A stretch of 64,000 nucleotides of DNA from Rosa chinensis. Taxonomy: Eukaryota > Streptophyta > Magnoliopsida > Rosales > Rosaceae. Of the stretch, positions 49,942 to 59,985 are shown piece after piece. The notes under the pieces were generated by a model. The model did not search any database. It worked only from the letters and a program-made list of their open reading frames with translations, and was not told the DNA's origin. The position numbers and the translations under genes are program-made. Location of the stretch: assembly GCF_002994745.2 (NCBI RefSeq), contig NC_037091.1:32738612-32802611 (forward strand). Direction: 5' to 3'. Numbering within the stretch: the stretch's first letter is position 1; each line of letters starts with the position of its first letter.

Positions 49942-51039
49942 TCAAGACCGTTGACGGCTGCTGCTTTGCCAAAAAGCAGACCAACTCCAACTGGAGTCAT
50001 AAATGTTTTTAATTATGAATTAAGAACTTTTGACACTCCTGTGTTCAGAACTGGCATGAGACTAGCTTATCACCAGAAAGCAATTCTGGATAATCTCTTA
50101 TTTGCTTTTCAAGAAAGAAGCAGTGGTCTAATGTTTCCGGCACTCTTTGCACTAGCTGAAGAACTATATGAGAACGCCAGACCACAATTTGAAGAAAGTC
50201 ATATACAGCAGAGTGCTGTAAGAAAAGAAAAAACTCTCTTCCTTGAAAGTCCAGAAAGTGCTAGAGTTCCTGTCATGACACTTAATGAATCAAACTGGCA
50301 TGAATTCCATAGTCTGATAGGAAGACATAATCCAGAAGACCTAGTTCCTCCAACTCTCTTTATTGTTTCAGGTCCTTATGTTGGAAGATACCTGGTTAAT
50401 GTTCAGAGTGAACATCCTCAAGAACACAAGCTCTGGCTTGTTGAAAATGGTTTTGTCCATAATCTGTGGACTAAAACAAATGATGATCTAAAAGGTTTGC
50501 CGCCTATCATTGTTAATACAGTCAAAAATGTAAGAAAAAATGACTGTATGCTTCGACTGAAGTTCAGATCCACTCCTCCAGAATGGATCCAAAAGGCAAA
50601 CGGTGAAGTTGAATATATTCCTCCTTATCATTATGTAAGAATTATTCAAAGGAAATATCTTCAACCATCCTATGTAGGGTACAATGGCCAACCAAACTCA
50701 AGCATCTCGTGGATGAAGGCCATGACTCTAGAATATATCAAAAAGATTATCTCTGAGGATACCTAAAATACCTTCCTGGCAGCAGGAGAGAAAATTATCA
50801 TCACTGCTTACGATCATCCTGACGTAGTCAGCAGTGACTTATTCCTATCTCTTACCAGAAAGGAGATAGATTCGACACTGGCATGCTTACGATTGGTGGA
50901 GAAGCTTGAAACTGACAACCACTACAAGATGTATGTTGGTACAGATGTCGAAGACAATGCAACAACAGTAAGGATGGCCCAGGCAGATAACGACTCGTTT
51001 GTCCTTGGTCACAATTTAGAAACTGACGAGAACATGTGA
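49942..51039 (+). pseudogene. Viral downstream ORF (ORF2-like), interrupted
   Basis: In the same frame as the RNase H end. Open from 49942 to TAA at 50764-50766; beyond it the same frame stays open another 90 codons to TGA at 51037-51039 (ITAYDHPDVVSSDLF and later text), so the original protein was probably about 360 residues and is cut by one nonsense codon. The middle part (GPYVGRYLVNVQ, LWLVENGFVHNLW) is well folded-looking. I know no function; position matches the unexplained ORF2 of florendoviruses or a transactivator slot. The first ATG is at about 50056; no convincing start codon lies nearer 49942. Confidence 0.6.
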
Positions 51040-51250
51040 AGCAGCAGGTGTAGAAAACACCTAAAGTTCTTTTGTATTTTTCAAAAAAGTGACTTTTGCT
51101 TTTCAAAAAGCAGGTGAAAAACATTTCACCTAAAAGAATCTGCTTTTTCCCCGGCCGACCTCCACCAGCAGGAGCACTAAGGAAAGCAGGAAATCATGGA
51201 GTCGTTCTGTACATTTTGTTGTTTTGAATTGTAATTTGAGTTCCGCTCCC

Positions 51251-51259
51251 TATATAAGG
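51251..51259 (+). promoter_or_regulatory. 35S-like viral TATA box
   Basis: TATATAAGG within CTCCCTATATAAGGAGC matches the strong caulimovirid (35S-type) TATA context. The expected start is about 25-30 nt downstream. Transcription would run rightward out of the viral copy toward the sulfotransferase relic. Confidence 0.75.
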
Positions 51260-51511
51260 AGCTTTAGCTTCTCTTAGAAGGCATTCGAAGTGAAAAACAT
51301 CAGTCTGATATTCGAAAATTGAGCAGAATCAGATTCTCTCAAAAATAAGAAAGCCATAGTAGCAGCAGTAGCAGGTTTTCTATAAGTCTCTTGATGCAAG
51401 TGTGCATCTGATTCCAAGTAAGTATTTGTAATCAAGTTATGAGTAGCTAAGCAACTTCTAGCTGTTTGCCCAAGAGTGAGGCTCTGGGTTCTGTATCTGT
51501 ATTTATGTTTG

Positions 51512-51521
51512 AATAAATAAA
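51512..51521 (+). terminator. Viral polyadenylation signal
   Basis: Overlapping AATAAA motifs (GAATAAATAAATTC) about 230-240 nt after the predicted start. Caulimovirids place the poly(A) signal just downstream of the start so that it is read past once and used on the second pass of the circular template. Confidence 0.65.
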
Positions 51522-51890
51522 TTCAGTTTGTGCCCAGTACCCTGTCACAAAAATATTTTGCTGTTTCTGCATTTATGTTTTGGTAACAGTAGCAGTTAGT
51601 AAGCAGTAGCAGTCTTTCTGTTTTGCTATAAAGACTGACCCTTATCATACTAAGACAGCAGTGATTCCGCCCTGGTAGTAGCCCCTTAGACAGGAAGTCG
51701 TTAGGTGAAGTTGTGGCATGTTGAAGGCTAGTCCTTAGGCTGATACTGTGTTTAGTCTGGAAAAGTAAAATATAAGCTGATACTGTGTAAAGAACAAAAA
51801 GAGGTAAAAGGAGAATAGTGTGTGTCCTTAATTGTATAAGGGAAAAGGTTGTGGACTTTGTTGTCAAAAAACTTGTTGTCTGGTAGTGCT

Positions 51891-52255
51891 TTGTAGTTAA
51901 CCCAATTTTAAATACGCTTATCTATTTTATCAATGCACACCCTTTAATTTTTTATTTATTTTTCCATATCTTTCCTTGTTTACCCCTCCTCTCTTATCCT
52001 TCTCGTCCTCTGAGTCCTCTCTCTTCCCACGTTAATTCACTAGTGATGCCGCTCTTTTGATTAACTCTTCCTGCAAATTCTTAAGGTCCTGCTTTAGTAA
52101 TGCTTTTTTCTTTGTCTCGTATGTCGATTTTGAGTTAGTATTTGGGATTGAAGTGATGAGGGATTTATACATCTTTGGTGGGAGAAAGACTGCAAGAGTG
52201 AGAATCTGAAGTTGATGATGGTATGAGGCCAAAAGTGATATTTCATTGATAAAAA
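51891..52255. other. Right flank of pararetrovirus
   Basis: AT-rich. A 66-codon open frame on the minus strand (52032-52232) contains a lysine/leucine-rich stretch (KKALLKQDLKNLQEEL), but has no recognisable family or supporting exons. Confidence 0.3.
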
Positions 52256-53146
52256 ATAAAAGGGTTTTTGTCCATTTACCCCATTTTTAAGGGTTTTTTT
52301 TCACATTTACCCCATTAAGTTTTTTTTTGTTTGGTTTTTGTTTACTTTTGAGACTATTTTATCCTCACCCCTTTGTTACTTAGAGAGAGAGAGACAATGG
52401 AAGATAGAGAAACCATAGGAGAATTTGCCGAAGCCCCGTCAAAAGCTGCCAGATTCCGACCAAGTTTTGCCAGAATCCCTTCATCGGCAACCGCCTTCCG
52501 AACTTTTCTAAAAAACCGCGACGGAGGTCCTCAAAGAGGTCGATAGAGATTTCATAGGTCGCCAGAAAGGTTTATTGTCTCCCATTGCTTTCCAATAAAC
52601 GTCTATTGCCCTCCCTCTCCCCCCTATTGCCCCTCAATAGAACTTTTGGTCGCCGGAATGGGAACACATTTTTTCAAAAATAGAAAAATAAAACTTTGAT
52701 TAAAGAAAAAAAAACTAAAAAATTATATCAATTAAAAACTTCTATTGCCCCTCAATGGACATTAATTTTTTTTCCCCTCAATGGACATTAATTTTTTTTT
52801 TTTCCTTTCCTTCCTTCTGTCCCATTACTAAAAAAAAAAAATCTGATTTGGGCACCTAGAAAATGCTCTGGCCACCCAAGTCAAGAGTTGGACCAAAAAT
52901 AACCGGATCGAATCACCTCCAAAGGTCACCACCGACCTCTCTCACCTCTCTAAACCTCCAGTCCTCATCGAAGTAGCCACTGACCTTTTTCTCTTCCTCG
53001 CCGACTTCACCCTCTACATCCACCTCATCGGGTCAAATTATACGGCTCCAGCACCGAAGCTCGACGTCGATTTCTTCTGACTTGAAGCTCGACGTCAACG
53101 GCCGGCACGTTTTCCTGGTATGGCGAGTCACCTGATCTCAATACGT

Positions 53147-53191
<45 letters not shown>

Positions 53192-53330
53192 ATGCTATAA
53201 TTTATTAATTAGGCTTAAGGAAAAATGGTCATTTAGTGTTAAATTGTGTAGGTGGGAACAAAAATTTGTTGCTAAGGTAAATAGGCTTATCTTCTCTAAT
53301 TTTGGTGCTTAGGGTTAAAGGCCGAAAGTA
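52256..53330. mobile_element. Probable degenerate transposon-like segment
   Basis: Starts with repeated CATTTACCCCATT motifs resembling the ends of the long-TIR element at 28461-30285. It has a GC-richer interior (52420-53130) and a (GA)n tract at 53150-53189, and near 53230 carries AAATGGTCATTTAG, a partial inverse of the left end. A direct duplication of CCCCTCAATGGACATTAATT occurs near 52747 and 52776. The ends do not pair well enough to delimit it. Confidence 0.35.
53150..53189. repeat. (GA)n microsatellite
   Basis: About 19 uninterrupted GA units. Confidence 0.95.
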
Positions 53331-53599
53331 AAAACACATATGGGGGGTGCAGTTTGTTAGAATGAGGGTTTGGATTTTCACTCCCTTTAATTTTTCGTGC
53401 AAATAGGAAAGACGCGCCAAATGCAAAAAACATTGTAACTTATTTGTGACAATTTTATTTAACATGCATGCCGTTTGTCTCTACACTCTCGTATTATTGT
53501 GCTCTTATTTTAAAAGCCAAAGAAATAATTTTTGAAAATTTCTAAAGATAATCTTCCCATAAAGAAGCCTAATTTTGACGTAAGAGGAATAATAGTCTA

Positions 53600-54580
53600 A
53601 ATGCAGTATACAAGGCTTTTGGTAAGGTGAACACCACTACCAATACCAAAAGCTATCCCAAGATGATTCTTGAAGGTATCATTTTGGCACAGCAAAGTTT
53701 TAGGGGTAGAGACAAAGACATTATCTTGGCCGCTTTTCCAAAATGTGGCACCACATGGACTAAGGCTCCCATGCTTGCTATCCAAAATCAAAACCGTTAT
53801 GGTCAAGATCACTCATCCCAATCCTTTCATCCATTGCTCACAAAAAACCCTCATAATGTCGTACCTTTTCTAGAGTTACACGTTGATAAAGATAATCCAA
53901 TTGCCTATCTAGACCCTCTTCTCTCACCTAGATTGCTCTCAACCTACAGTTCATACCTACCACTACCAAACTCGGTTTTGAATTATCCTAATGCTTGGAT
54001 TGTGTGCAATGCAAGAAACCCTAAAGTTGTTCTTGTTTCTCTATGGGCCTTTCATCTCAAAACAAGACCACCAAATTCAAATAACAAACTTTGGCAACGT
54101 ACGTGATGTTCCTATAGAAGAGCAGAAGAGGCATTTCAGTTGTTTTGTAAAGGGGTAACAGTTGGAGTACCGTTTTGAGATCATGTACTAGGTTATTGGA
54201 AAGCAAGCATTGAAAACCCAAATAAGGTGTTGTTTTTGAAGTATGAGGACATGAAAAGGGACACAAAATCCTTATGGGATTGTGTAAAAAGGTTGGCTGA
54301 ATTCATGCGTCATCCATTTTCAGTAGAGGAAGAGAGACAAGGTGTTGTGCAAGAAGTAATAAACTAATGCAGTTTCGAAAATTTGAGTAATTTGGAGGTG
54401 AACAAAAGTGGGACTTTCAGTATAAGGCCTGAAGAAGCAATTAGCTACACTGTCTTCTTCCGACGAGGCCAAGTCGGTGACTCAACCAACCACCTAACAC
54501 CTGAGATGCTTCAACGTCTCGATCAAATCACGGAACAAAAGTTGGAAAGTGTTGGTTTGAAGTTTTATAGTTTTTTTTTT
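53600..54580 (+). pseudogene. Cytosolic sulfotransferase (SOT) pseudogene
   Basis: Single-exon relic of a plant PAPS-dependent sulfotransferase, which sulfates small hydroxylated metabolites in the cytosol. Visible motifs: 5'-phosphosulfate loop PKCGTTW (family PKSGTTW), 3'-phosphate site [24 protein letters not shown], and the C-terminal RRGQVGDSTNHL (family has G-D-W at that place). Damage: the N-terminus is truncated and poorly alignable, a frameshift lies near 54070-54130, a TGA replaces an aromatic codon near 54170, a TAA occurs near 54365, and Ser replaces the conserved Trp. It ends around LKFYS before a T-run at 54575. Clearly non-functional. Confidence 0.9.
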
Positions 54581-54659
54581 TTTGGTGATGCTATAAAATC
54601 CAGGATAAGATCAGTTGGAGCATCTCCTAGACTATGTTTCAGAACCTCTACCAATTACC

Positions 54660-55251
54660 TCATGATATGATGATGGAAATGAATGCTTTTACTTTCTTGT
54701 TGTCTATTCTCCAAAATTGGCTCAGTGCAGTACAATCTTACACTGCATCTATTATCCTTTTCTGCAGCTTGTAAATAATTTTTCTTTTTTGGTACAACTG
54801 CAACTTGTAAATATTCTTCAGTCGCACAGTTGGAAAAGCACACAGCAAGAAAAGGAGAGTTGATTGTTGTTCCATTTCATACTGAAAATATGAAAATTAA
54901 GTTTCCATTCTTCCTATCCCAGAGAGAGGGAAAAGGCAAAAAGAAAAGAAAAGAAAAAAAAAACAACTTTGTCTGCAAAATGAAAGAAAGTGATCCACTG
55001 TATGCAGTAACAAAAGAATTGATAATATTTATTTGTTCAGAATGAAATCTGTCACTCCCAAAAAAGAAATTTGGAGGAATTTAGATTTGCTTATGCTCTC
55101 AGTAATGAACTGCATTGAATTGATCATACTAAAATAATATACTACGAAATTTCCTGGCAGTGAATCACAAAACCCAGGGAAGTTGAGATGGCACATGAAA
55201 ATAAATATGACACAACATCCATCGGTTAAGATCAGAGGTTTATGTAAAGAA
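54660..55251. other. Spacer and 3' flank of TIM44
   Basis: AT-rich. Contains the 3' UTR of the minus-strand TIM44 gene. No gene or repeat supported beyond short homopolymer runs. Confidence 0.5.
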
Positions 55252-58200
55252 CTAAATAAGGGATTGAATTCCAAATTGTTGCATCTCTCTTACTCTCCAT
55301 ATCGGGAAAAGAGCACCTTCAGGAAGTTCTTCGGGATCCCAAGGTTGCATGGCCCAGGCGTAATACACTGTTTGGATTGTATCCTAATGAAACGAACATG
55401 AGTTAGTACGTAAAGTTTCCAACAAGTAGGATACTGAAGAAAGAATACATGTTTTTACAGAGAAGAATGTTTCAAGATGCACCCACACAGAATCACTTAA
55501 GGTCAAACTCATTAACTAAACCCAAACTAAATCCTTTAGGACGTTATATAACTTTACTGTTCTCAATAGAGATTAAATTAAATCATCAAACATCTTCACC
55601 AACAAAGGGATAGACTGAAGATTCAGATTCATTCTGGGGCTTGCTTTTAGACATTTCACCATTACTCAAAAGTAAGAAAAAATAGCACATTTAAATGTAT
55701 GAATATTAATTTTTACCTGGCTGCCTTCTGTTATTGCACCATTTTTATCACGTACACAATAGACTTGCTGTGTTTGGAACTGCAACAAGTAAGTGGAAAA
55801 GAGTCGTTACTATCAGACTATCAGTTTCTGTACAAAACTTGCAATTGAGGAAAAAATAGAAAATACCTACCGCTACAATGATTATGGGAGAGTCTCCCAT
55901 CAGTTTGGTATCTCTTACTTCCACCTCAGATATATGTAGAATCTGCACTCCCAAAAGACAACCATCTATTAGTAACATGATGTATATCCATGCCAAATAT
56001 AGCATGACCAGAAAAGGCTTCCCTCACTCATTTCAACCAAAAAAACAAAAAGGTAGATAAAATCTGCTCCTTAACCTTAATCAACTAAGTCAAACATGCA
56101 AAAGCTGTTAATTAGCAACCTTAATTAGCTCTACACATCATGCAAACAGCATGATATAAATGATATGGCTACCATTGTGAGTGTTTATTGCCATTTAAAA
56201 TAGAATGATATGGCTACCATATCTCAGTGTCTCAAACTGGAAAGGATAAGTCCCCTCACCAAATCACACACATTGATTAATTATTATTTATAGTCTAGCT
56301 TGAGCAGAGATTTCAATGGATAACAATTTTGTAACATATGTTGAATATCAACTCCCTAAGTTAATGCCTCCAACTTCACTTCTCATTCTTTTATTGAAGG
56401 CTAGCCTTCAGACTAAAATATCATTATGTTATATGATTAACACTGAAAGACATACAACAAGCATGTGTTCTTACAATTTTGTCAACACTGAATGCAACAA
56501 ATTACTAATCTCTTCAACGGAGAAGCAAACTTTCCTACCTTGTTATCAAAAAAGATGCCATGGCTTTGAAAAGCCTGACGCTCGGCTTTACACCGCTCAA
56601 TCACCTCATTAGCACAGTACTTCTTCAATGTTTCAATATCTCCCTGTTGATACAATGCTTTTGTTATTCCAATTAAGGTGAGAAACTCTATCATTCTGAT
56701 GAAGATTAAACCATGAGACAGTAAAATAAAAATGTGAAGTGCCACAAATCGGGCATTTCTAACCTTCATGTAAGCATTTAACACAGGTTTGACCGCATTC
56801 TGAACTTCTACCACAAAATCTGGTAAAGAGAAAGATCTAATCCATCCAAAACATTACAATGGGAAAAAGAAATTAATAAAGTAATCGAAGTATAAGATAA
56901 ATATGACAAGGGAAAAGGCACTATGATCATACGGATCTCGGGCATGGATCTCCTTCATTGATGCAGCAGCATTTGTTTCTTGAAAAATAGCTTCATTGAT
57001 ACTGTAAAAGACAAGATGGCCAAATTAAGCACTCAAGTATTTTGCAAATACCTCTTTAAGGATAACTCAAAGTAATGAGCTTAACAAGTAAATAAGGTTT
57101 AGAAGCATACTCCTGAATTTTGTGAACTATTGGGCTATCAGTAGTTTCCCAGCGTTCCTTCATGTCATCCATAATCTGCCAATTTCGACAAGGACAAATG
57201 ATGCAGTAAACCAATAGATGTAGTATGCACAAAACTATTAAGGACACTGAAAGTCAAGATCACAACAATCTAAAGCAGTTCTTCACTATTTCTCTCTTAC
57301 ACACAGACATGTAATTATGCCTTCTTTCCCGCTTAATACAAATGATGGTATCCATAACAGCATCGTATTACGAAAAACAGAAACAATAAATGATACAAGA
57401 TAATTGTTATCTTTGCACCAAAATGAAGTAGAAACTAGAATTTAATGATGAGAAAGAACATTGAATTGCAACAATATACCTCCTCGCCTTTTATTTTAAC
57501 TGGTTCACTCATCCCACTGATACGCTTGAATAGAGGATTCCCTTGCATCTATGTAAGAGAGAAAAATAAAAAAATTTCATATATGTGAAGAGGCAAATAG
57601 ATAGAACTTCATCGTAATACTTCGTGTAAGCATAAAAACTAACCTTCATTCTGAAAGCCTCCCACTTTTTGCTCCAACGAGATTGTTTGGTGGGTACAAT
57701 AGCAATGTCACTTGTCGCACTTCTTTTAACTTGTGGGATGGAAGAAGGGTCAAACCCTAGATGCTTTTTCTTACTTGGACTACCATTTAACTCATCCTTT
57801 ACAATATCATATCCTTTTTTGGCCATGTCAACAAACTTTGCTTCCTTGAATCTATGAAAGACAGAGGAAACATTCAATGAAGACACCCTTGACCTAAATT
57901 TTCCAAATAATGTTTCTGCAGTATCACTAGACCCTGAGTGCTGGTGTTTATCTTCCGAGGACGAGGCCTTACTTCCATCTTTTTCATCAGCAGCATGATC
58001 AGCTGAAGCACCAGAAGGCCCTGAAGCCTGCTCTTTCCCAATTCCAAGAGATCCTTTAACCTAAATTGGGCAAACAAATATAGACAGAAAAATATCAGCC
58101 AATCAAGGTATCTAACAGTACATGGTAAAGGGTAAAATTTAAAACAAACAAGTGGACCTCTTCTGTGGCAGCCGAGATCTTCTCTTTTACATTTGCAGAG

Positions 58201-59213
58201 ACCTGTCACATAATTGTCAAAGGAAAACATAATTATCAGAACAGATGCAGGATCTTATGATAATAAATTATGACCAATTGGCAAAGTGGCAATAACAACT
58301 GGTATATAGCAGAAGAATGCAGCCACACAACTGCACATAAATCTAAATTCTAACAGGAAAAACATGTTTGTCTAGAAAATTGGAGCCATTATAAGATTTA
58401 TTTTTTATTCTTTATATATATAAGAAGGGCATCGCAGTTGTTACAAACACACACACAGATCCAAGAAAGTCCTATTTCCACAAACGCACACACACTCAGA
58501 TTTCTATGTATATGCAGCACTGCAGATTTTAGAGTTTATGAAATGATACCTTCTTTGCTGCTTCTTCAGCCTCTGTCCAAACACCATCCACCTGCTTGTA
58601 CAGCTGCTCCGTTGTCTGCTTCGTTCTGCATTCGCGATTTCGTCATCTCAGAGCCGCCATGGTTAGTGCCCACCAGCCTTGACATACAAGGCTATGTCTC
58701 AGCCTATTAACTAAAAAATTTACAATTTCTTATGGCATTAAGTATCACATAATTACCTGACTTTCAGATCTTCTTTCACCCCCTTGAGCTCTTCCACTTG
58801 CTCCTTCAGCTCCTTGACCGTCTTTTTAAATTGTGGATTCCTGCAGCCACAGAAATGATACTGAGTTTAATGTTGTAATCAGTATGCAAACATATCGTGA
58901 TCACCAGATGTCACAAGCAACTATATAAAACTCCTGATCAGAAACACCGGTCTGAAGTTCGAGAAACAAACAGACAAATTCACAAACTTTTATTTCACAA
59001 TCAACTGGGGGCTCTAGATATTACCAATAGCTTGTTCCAACTAGCAAACCAACACCAATCTTAACAAGTAAAAACCAATCAAAATATCAAATTTTACCCA
59101 ACAAAAAAGTTCAAAACTTTTGACTGCCCAGTATATTTTACCAATCTAATTTGCCATACTATTACTGTTGAGCTCAACTACATACACCCAAATCAACATT
59201 ACAAATGTAGAAT

Positions 59214-59245
<32 letters not shown>

Positions 59246-59351
59246 AAGTACTTATTGGTTTCCTCCTTGACCTGCTTCGAAAACTCATTGAAGACACTGA
59301 ATCGACGATTCCCCCAATACCCAGTTTCCGAAAGCAATCGAATTCTCGTGC
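55252..59351 (-). CDS. TIM44: TIM44, mitochondrial import motor subunit (5' exon not found)
   Basis: Thirteen exons on minus, in order: 59252-59351, 58757-58840, 58550-58625, 58158-58202, 57644-58060, 57480-57548, 57111-57175, 56933-57001, 56764-56836, 56539-56643, 55871-55942, 55717-55779, 55252-55383. All are GT-AG and in phase, giving 455 residues. N-part: [17 protein letters not shown] and a charged coiled coil ([20 protein letters not shown]). Middle: [20 protein letters not shown] and [11 protein letters not shown]-part: the Tim44 membrane-binding domain ([19 protein letters not shown] to [15 protein letters not shown]). Tim44 recruits Hsp70 to the TIM23 channel on the matrix face. The exon at 59252 starts in mid-codon after an acceptor, so an upstream exon with the start and matrix presequence (about 35 residues by family length) must exist; none is visible up to the retroelements at 60 kb or in the window. 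Confidence 0.92.
59215..59241. repeat. (GA)n microsatellite in TIM44 intron
   Basis: About 13 GA units within 15 nt of the exon donor at 59251. Confidence 0.9.
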
Positions 59352-59985
59352 CTGAAACCTATCTCAGCAAAACCCAATCCACCAAAAACCACAAAAATAC
59401 ATGAGAATGAATCAAATTAACTTGAAAAAAAAAAAAAAAAACACCCGAAAGTTTCAATCTTTGATTGGCAACTGGTTCAGAGGACTGTATTTTTTCAGAA
59501 AAATAAAAAAAATTAGGGGCATGAAATTAGGGGCAAAGGCCAATATTTTTTCAGAAAAATAAAAAAAACGCCGTCTTGTGTTTTTTTTCTGATAAAGATG
59601 GAGGAAAGGCCTGAACTAATATCCAGTTTCCATACTTGGGGAAGAGGGAACGTGTGCCTGACGGTTTACAAATCCCCCAAAGAAGGTCTTAGCTCTTTAA
59701 CAGTGTGACACCAGAGCATAGGGTTTATGGTTTCCAAAGGTTTATGAGACTTTATTTCCTAGAGCGCAAGTAGCAGTTAAAAAGAGCCCAAAAGGCCTAT
59801 TATCAATGTTTTTTCTGTTAAATGCCCCACCGATTGGCCGAAGTTGTTGATATAACTTGGATATATTTGGTCACTCAAATTATGCTAGTCGATTTTAAGT
59901 TTTGTTTCAGCAGTCACACGAGTTGTAGGGTCGACTTGTATGACTGATGTTTATATAGTGTACAACAACTTTAAGTTTGTTTGAT
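59352..59985. other. Region upstream of the first visible TIM44 exon
   Basis: Begins with the splice acceptor and polypyrimidine tract of the TIM44 exon (minus strand). Contains two direct copies of TTTTTTCAGAAAAATAAAAAA near 59490 and 59547. No minus-strand ATG here leads into a frame that could be a presequence. Confidence 0.5.

Larger units (their letters stand above)
44071..51890 (+). mobile_element. Endogenous plant pararetrovirus (Caulimoviridae, florendovirus-like)
   Basis: About 7.8 kb with the parts of one caulimovirid genome in permuted order: a partial ORF, tRNA-Met primer-binding site, small coiled-coil ORF, movement protein plus capsid, protease, reverse transcriptase, RNase H, a downstream ORF, then a 35S-like promoter and polyadenylation signal at the right end. 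There is no integrase, no LTRs and no target duplication, as expected of passive integration. The copy carries at least two frameshifts and several in-frame stops, so it is a fossil. Assignment to florendoviruses (polyprotein ORF1 plus an extra ORF2 in many plant genomes) is my best guess from layout. Exact ends are uncertain by tens of bases. Confidence 0.88.

Noticed and set aside
59352..59760. TIM44 presequence exon starting at minus-strand ATGs near 59403, 59523, 59632 or 59719
   Set aside because: Each frame stops within a few to twenty codons and none gives an Arg-rich amphipathic presequence followed by a donor in phase with the exon at 59351.
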